This document shows positions 58,067-64,000 of a stretch of DNA of 64,000 nt, in pieces. Positions within the stretch are counted from its first letter, which is position 1, and each line of letters opens with the position of its first letter. Position numbers and translations under genes: made by a program. Source of the stretch: Dissophora ornata (Eukaryota; Mortierellomycota; Mortierellomycetes; Mortierellales; Mortierellaceae); contig MU616594.1 of the NCBI GenBank assembly GCA_025201705.1, positions 1 to 64,000 of the forward strand, written 5' to 3'. A model generated the notes under the pieces. That model was given only the letters and a program-made list of their open reading frames with translations, searched no databases and was not told where the DNA came from.

Positions 58067-59420
58067 ATGTGCGTAGTTGAACCATACAAGTCAATGACAA
58101 CATCAACATCAAACACACGCTCGTCTTCAATCTTTATCTGGATGGGATGCAGCATCAGTAATGGGATCTCAGTTTCGGGAATGGATCACGCATGAAACTG
58201 ATGCCGTCCATCTGGTTCATCTGCAAATTTGGATTTTCGACATTTCTCATTTGACATTCAACCTTACTCGCCCACGGGACCTATCATCAATTGTCTCCGA
58301 CCATCATTGAGTTTTATTTTCAAGCGATCAGTGCCTCAGCAAGTGCTGACATTTGTCTTCGAATCTTTCTTTGCATCAATCATACAGGGTTTCTTTGAGC
58401 AGTCAGAAACGTTTGGCCGCCGCCGTCTTGAAGTGCGGCAAGCGCAAGATTTGGCTTGACCCTAACGAGGTCACCGAGATTGCCAACGCCAACTCCCGTA
58501 AGTTCATCAGCCCCCGACACTCGCCTCACCAACATGGATAAGAAACCAGCGGGAGGTTCGAAATCTAGGAGTACGCAGTATGCGACTGATTCCGGATCTT
58601 CACCATTTCCCGGATTACCTTTGTGGAATACCAACAACGTCGCCAGGTTGCTTTGTGGGCCCTCCGACCGTATTTGGTCCACTGCAGCCACTGCAGTCAT
58701 TGCAAACTAGCAACTTATCGCCAATTGCCGAGTATGTTATTCGATATTGAACTCTAGAGTCTTACAGCCCTGAAGACCTTTAGGATGGTGGCGGATGTAG
58801 ACTATGCAACGGCGGAGAGTCGCTTCAACGGCGTAGGGCAGTTCATTCACACTTCAATTGACACGAATATACGACGCTTGACTAATTGCTTTTGGATCGG
58901 CTGGTTTTCCTGACATATCTGAATATTAGGCCAGAACATCCGCAAGCTCGTCAAGGATGGTCTCATCATCAAGAAGCCCCAGACCATGCACTCGCTTTTC
59001 CGCCACCGCGAGAAGCTTGCTGCCAAGCGTGCTGGTCGCCACAACGGCACTGGTAAGCGCCAGGGTACCGCTGAGGCCCGTATGCCCACCACTGTCATCT
59101 GGATGCGCCGCCAGCGTGTTCTCCGCCGCCTCCTCCGCAAGTACCGTGAGTCTGGCAAGATCGACAGACACTTGTACCACGTCTTGTACATGAAGGCTAA
59201 GGGTAACGTCTTCAAGAACAAGCGTGTCCTTATGGAGTACATCCACAAGGTCAAGGCTGAGAAGCTCCGTGCCAAGTTGATCGCTGACCAGGCTGAGGCT
59301 CACCGCAACAAGACCAAGGCTGCCCGCACCCGCCGCAACGAGCGCGTCGCCGAGAAGCGCGCTGCTCTCTCTGGCGTCGAGACTGCTGATGCTGAGGCCC
59401 CCAAGAAGTCCAAGAAGTAA
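58067..59420 (+). CDS. RPL19: 60S ribosomal protein eL19
   Basis: Large-subunit ribosomal protein that bridges to the small subunit. Exons 58388-58497 and 58930-59420 are firm. The start codon appears split by an intron: AT at 58067-58068, donor GTGCGT, then G at 58388, which makes M-V-S-L-S-S-Q-K-R. This gives 200 aa, normal for eL19. Family blocks are [33 protein letters not shown]-like SLFRHREKL and [16 protein letters not shown]. The C-terminus is Lys/Arg/Ala-rich. The AT|GTGCGT first exon is inferred from frame, and the same donor sequence occurs in uS13. An AATAAA follows the stop near 59443. Confidence 0.93.
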
Positions 59421-60094
59421 ATTGATCTTTGGCCCCCAAACCGAATAAATTTGCTTCATGAACTTTTTTTTCTAAACAAACCAACGACATCCAAATCGTA
59501 ACCGATTTTGAGAAATAAAACTTTCATTTTGATTGCTCAGTTCGCTGGTGCATTTGCTGTGGGTCTTCAAAGCACTGTTCATACTGTCTGACGTTTGCTG
59601 CTCATCTATTTACTCGGTCCTTGTATCAATTGAACGCAACCCCTTATTCCAGAATCATATTCGGTCTCCTGTTTACACTGCAGGCAATTCTAGTCTGCCA
59701 TAATGGCCATGCCGGAGCGGTACTATGCGCTTTGAAACAAGAGCTCTTGAGAAATATGATAATATGGTCCGTATGTTCTCTAGATCCAGATTTCCATGAA
59801 GACATCCCCTGGGCTATGGCTGATCAATAATTAGTGGCGTCCCGTTTCGTTTTGGGTGTATTTTTTTTTAATAATGATATAACAATGACTAAGCAAAAAC
59901 GAATAACGAACAGTGGATGCTGTGGGGTTGTGGGGTTGTGGGTGATATTTCGATGACCCGCTGTTGCCTGGTATTGATTTCCAGAGTGAAGACGGGAGTA
60001 ATTCAAATGAAAGTAAATAGCTGGATGCTTGGTAGGAAAGTGTGTTGTTTGTGGTTGAATCCAATCCTGATTAACAGCTCCCTGACCGCCCTGT
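59421..60094. other. Spacer, nothing recognised
   Basis: Convergent 3' flanks of eL19 and uS19m. No gene or RNA is supported. Confidence 0.45.
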
Positions 60095-60352
60095 TTAGCG
60101 GTTTTTAGTCTGGCGGTAGGAGAAGCGTTTCCTGGTAGGGGCGAACTCGCCGAGCTTGTGTCCGACCATCTCGTCGGTGACGGTCAATGGGACATAGTCC
60201 TTGCCATTGTGAATTTGGAACTTGAGGCCGACGAAGGAAGGGATGATAGTGCAGGCGCGTGCGTTAGTGCGGACGGGAATGTTCTGGGTCAAGGCCTGCT
60301 TGAGACCAGGCAGGGCCACGAAGAAGGGGCCTTTCCATGCAGAGCGTGGCAT
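60095..60352 (-). CDS. RSM19: Mitochondrial small-subunit ribosomal protein uS19m (Rsm19)
   Basis: Nuclear-encoded protein of the mitochondrial ribosome. A single exon of 85 aa, the usual short length. Diagnostic blocks are [35 protein letters not shown] and [17 protein letters not shown] near the C-terminus, as in bacterial S19. There is no separate targeting extension, which is common for this protein in fungi. The gene lies tail to tail with eL19. Confidence 0.93.
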   Translation of the reverse strand: MPRSAWKGPFFVALPGLKQALTQNIPVRTNARACTIIPSFVGLKFQIHNGKDYVPLTVTDEMVGHKLGEFAPTRKRFSYRQTKNR

Positions 60353-61003
60353 TGTATGGATGTGCGTTGCTTTACGAAGGTGATCAAGAGAATCGAGGGC
60401 ACCCGATCTTTGGGAGCCGTCCAGCAGGTGTACACTTTGTATTTTGCGAGTTTTTTTTCGGTTCGAATCACGTCACCGTAATTTTCTATGTCGATGTTGC
60501 TACATCTTGCAAAGGCACCTGCCATTCTCGTCTATGCGCCGAAGATACGATGAATAGGCGGAGCGGATGGTAGGGAAAGAGATCTCAGTTCATCGAGTCG
60601 AAGCATTGGACCATTGTCAAAGCGGTTGGAGTGACTGTGAAGCAGATTGCAAGTATACCAATAACATGGATTCTACACAAGGGAATCCGCAACAACGGTA
60701 ATAGATTACTATTGGAGGGGGCATTGGATTTCTCTGCTGCGAAAGGCTTGATTACAGAAAGCTCCTCTTGTGATAAATATCCTCATCAAGACGGTCCGAG
60801 TGCACTTCTCTGTGCAGGAGCATCATTTCCACTGGAAATAACTATTTTGGTGTGCGCATGGAAATAAGTTATGTGGCTGCCTCGGGGACACAATAAGAAG
60901 GTTTGGCCCACGCTCAATCTATGGCTATTTTAAGGCAGGCCTCATCTCATCTTGCACTTTTATTTGTTCTTTTCATCTCATTTCCCCCAACATCCTGAAT
61001 ATC
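60353..61003. other. Divergent promoter spacer
   Basis: Between uS19m and GDP-L-fucose synthase. It holds a GGTTCGAATC motif at about 60458 that resembles a tRNA B box but has no A box or stem. No gene is supported. Confidence 0.4.
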
Positions 61004-62358
<1,355 letters not shown>

Positions 62359-64000
62359 AGGTACAATAAAATAAAAAAAGCCAATATAGTACTTCATACA
62401 CTATACACGTTGGTACTGTGCTCTGTTCCACACAGAGCTTCACGTGCCGCGCTGGAGCTCAACCAGTCAAGCTTCGTTGTTGAGAAGACACAACGCAGTC
62501 AAGGCTATATTGGTCGCGGTCCCCTTTCTGAAGAGCTGCAAGTACATCGTAATATGGCTGAACCAGAAAAGTAGCGCTTGTCAACGCAGGAATGTACCAA
62601 CTGCTTCCATCTTTGTTTTTGCACAAGTTTTTGAAGATTGCCTGGGTTAGGTTCAAACTAGCAATTCGCCTCCGTAATACTCGTTGCAATCGAGAGAAGG
62701 CCAGAGAGGATGCTTTCGGTCAGACCGTTACCCATGACAATGAGATTGTATTGTTCGTCCTATACCGCAACGTCTGTTACTTGTCGTCACGTCTCCATTT
62801 ATTGTTTGAGCGGAAAGGCAATTGCAAAAAAAACAAGATTGCTGCTCATGCTTGTTGTTCTTCATTGCTCCTGGCGCACAACTCACCATGACGCGAATAT
62901 GAATGGGGTGAGAGGCTGTTAGAAGAAAGAGACGATATACGAGTATTATTATCTGCCCTCACCTCCAAGACAGTGACGCCCGTGTCTCAAGTCTAGGTGT
63001 CTAGAAGGAGCAGGGTTGTCAAGGAACACGTCAAAGGGCCCAAGACTGGGCAAGCGGGTCTAGATAATAGAGCTAGGTTTAAAAGGCATCTTAACTACTA
63101 TGAAAAGTAGGCAAAGCATCAAATGTGTACATCGCAACATCCTCTGCTGCATGTCCAACCTTGTCAACAATGACGTGCGCAGGAGTTGGTTGACAGACCT
63201 TACCGAGACGCAGCATGGGGTCACCCGGCGATTCTCGGGAAAGCATCCGAGGAAAGTGAGCCCTCATCCATGGCATCGACGAGGAACAAAGTTAGACATT
63301 CCGTGGCCTCTTCTATTCCACAGAGCGATACTATAAGGTTCTGTTGGACAGGCCATTTTGGCAAGCACGTATCTGTTGGGCATGTCGTTTACTCCGTCTT
63401 TGGATAGCGCGTGGTGCTTTGAATGTTGTCACGGCTGCTCATTGGGCTGTTTTTTTGCGCATCCAATTACAATGGCGCTTGTGTCCCAGGCATATCTGCT
63501 CTTGTCTGCTGCCTGTCCATCTCGCTCACGAGCCTCGGTAGCGGATTAACCACACGTCCTGGGTAGCACAAAAGCAACTCCTTGGTAATTAGTCTAGAGG
63601 TGCATGATTGTTTATTTGTGTTAGTATTCTGCTTATGTGAATCCAGGACTGCAATCATTGGACATAGATGGAGGATCATGGTAAAGAGAAACAAAAAACA
63701 ACAACGCATTATACGAACACGATTGGTACCACTGGAGCAACGTGACAGCATAACCGGGCTGTGAACTTTCTGTTGCTCTCATTGGTCCTGGATGGGCAAC
63801 GGAGGACAGAGGCACATCCGCTTCCTTCGCAGCAATCTTGACTCACACGCATACAGTGCCTACCGATAGACCTGGATTGTCATCAAGACCTGTTTGCTGT
63901 CAATAGTTTCCAACAGCCTTGCATTATTTTTTTTAAAAAAAGACATGCCAGATTTTGTGGCGAGAGAAGACATCGCTCGTTTGCGCTTGTTTGCAACTTA
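62359..64000. other. Right flank, nothing recognised
   Basis: No gene, RNA or repeat is supported. Several short frames overlap on both strands around 62600-62900 and 63100-63760 without any domain. A gene entering from the right cannot be excluded. Confidence 0.4.

Noticed and set aside
57958..58155. A 65-codon minus-strand frame ([11 protein letters not shown]...)
   Set aside because: It overlaps the eL19 leader and first intron and has no recognised domain, so it is not called a gene.
58926..59459. A 177-codon minus-strand frame
   Set aside because: It is antisense to the eL19 exon and shows no domain.
60456..60468. GGTTCGAATC, a tRNA B-box-like motif
   Set aside because: No A box and no acceptor or T stem pairing surround it.

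Overview
The window looks like nuclear DNA from an early-diverging filamentous fungus, most likely Mucoromycota and plausibly a Mortierella-type species. The genes carry many short GT-AG introns of about 60-400 bp and encode typical eukaryotic cytosolic, mitochondrial and nuclear proteins. Fungal markers are a Zn(II)2Cys6 transcription factor, a stand-alone response-regulator receiver protein and a multicopper oxidase. A GDP-L-fucose synthase gene fits Mortierella, where that pathway is known. No taxonomic search was possible, so the placement is an inference.

Layout. 0-2.1 kb: no gene seen. 2.2-5.5 kb: an RluA-type tRNA pseudouridine synthase and ribosomal protein eL31. 5.9-6.8 kb: two small divergent ubiquitin-like reading frames. 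6.85-9.66 kb: a decayed PIF/Harbinger DNA transposon with a broken transposase and a broken second gene. 9.8-11.0 kb: a secreted acid phosphatase. 12.8-14.7 kb: an N-terminally anchored multicopper oxidase. 14.9-16.2 kb: a Nudix hydrolase. 16.8-17.5 kb: a decayed CAP/PR-1 secreted-protein gene in a gene-poor stretch. 21.2-22 kb: a single-domain response regulator. 26.0-29.8 kb: the Zn2Cys6 factor.

30-50 kb is gene-dense: kinesin-12-like motor, proteasome alpha6, a coiled-coil protein, an ADP-sugar-type Nudix hydrolase, a Dbp5-like DEAD-box helicase and a full-length ABCC transporter. They are arranged as divergent and convergent pairs. 52-53.8 kb: a broken unknown gene and diverged direct repeats around a 335-bp assembly gap (Ns). 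It is followed by tRNA-Ser(GCU), a glutathione transferase, the divergent ribosomal-protein pair uS13/eL19, mitochondrial uS19m and GDP-L-fucose synthase. 62.4-64 kb: nothing recognised.

The window reads as ordinary housekeeping genes (translation: eL31, uS13, eL19, uS19m, tRNA-Ser, pseudouridine synthase; mRNA export: Dbp5; proteolysis: alpha6; transport: kinesin, ABCC) interleaved with three decayed loci. The most notable structures are in-frame stops that are all TAG in the Harbinger accessory gene, introns inside or right after start codons in several housekeeping genes, two GC-AG introns, and the divergent ubiquitin-like pair. I found no convincing evidence for a wholly new system. Exon boundaries were read by eye from splice signals, and frame was checked by arithmetic for every multi-exon gene.
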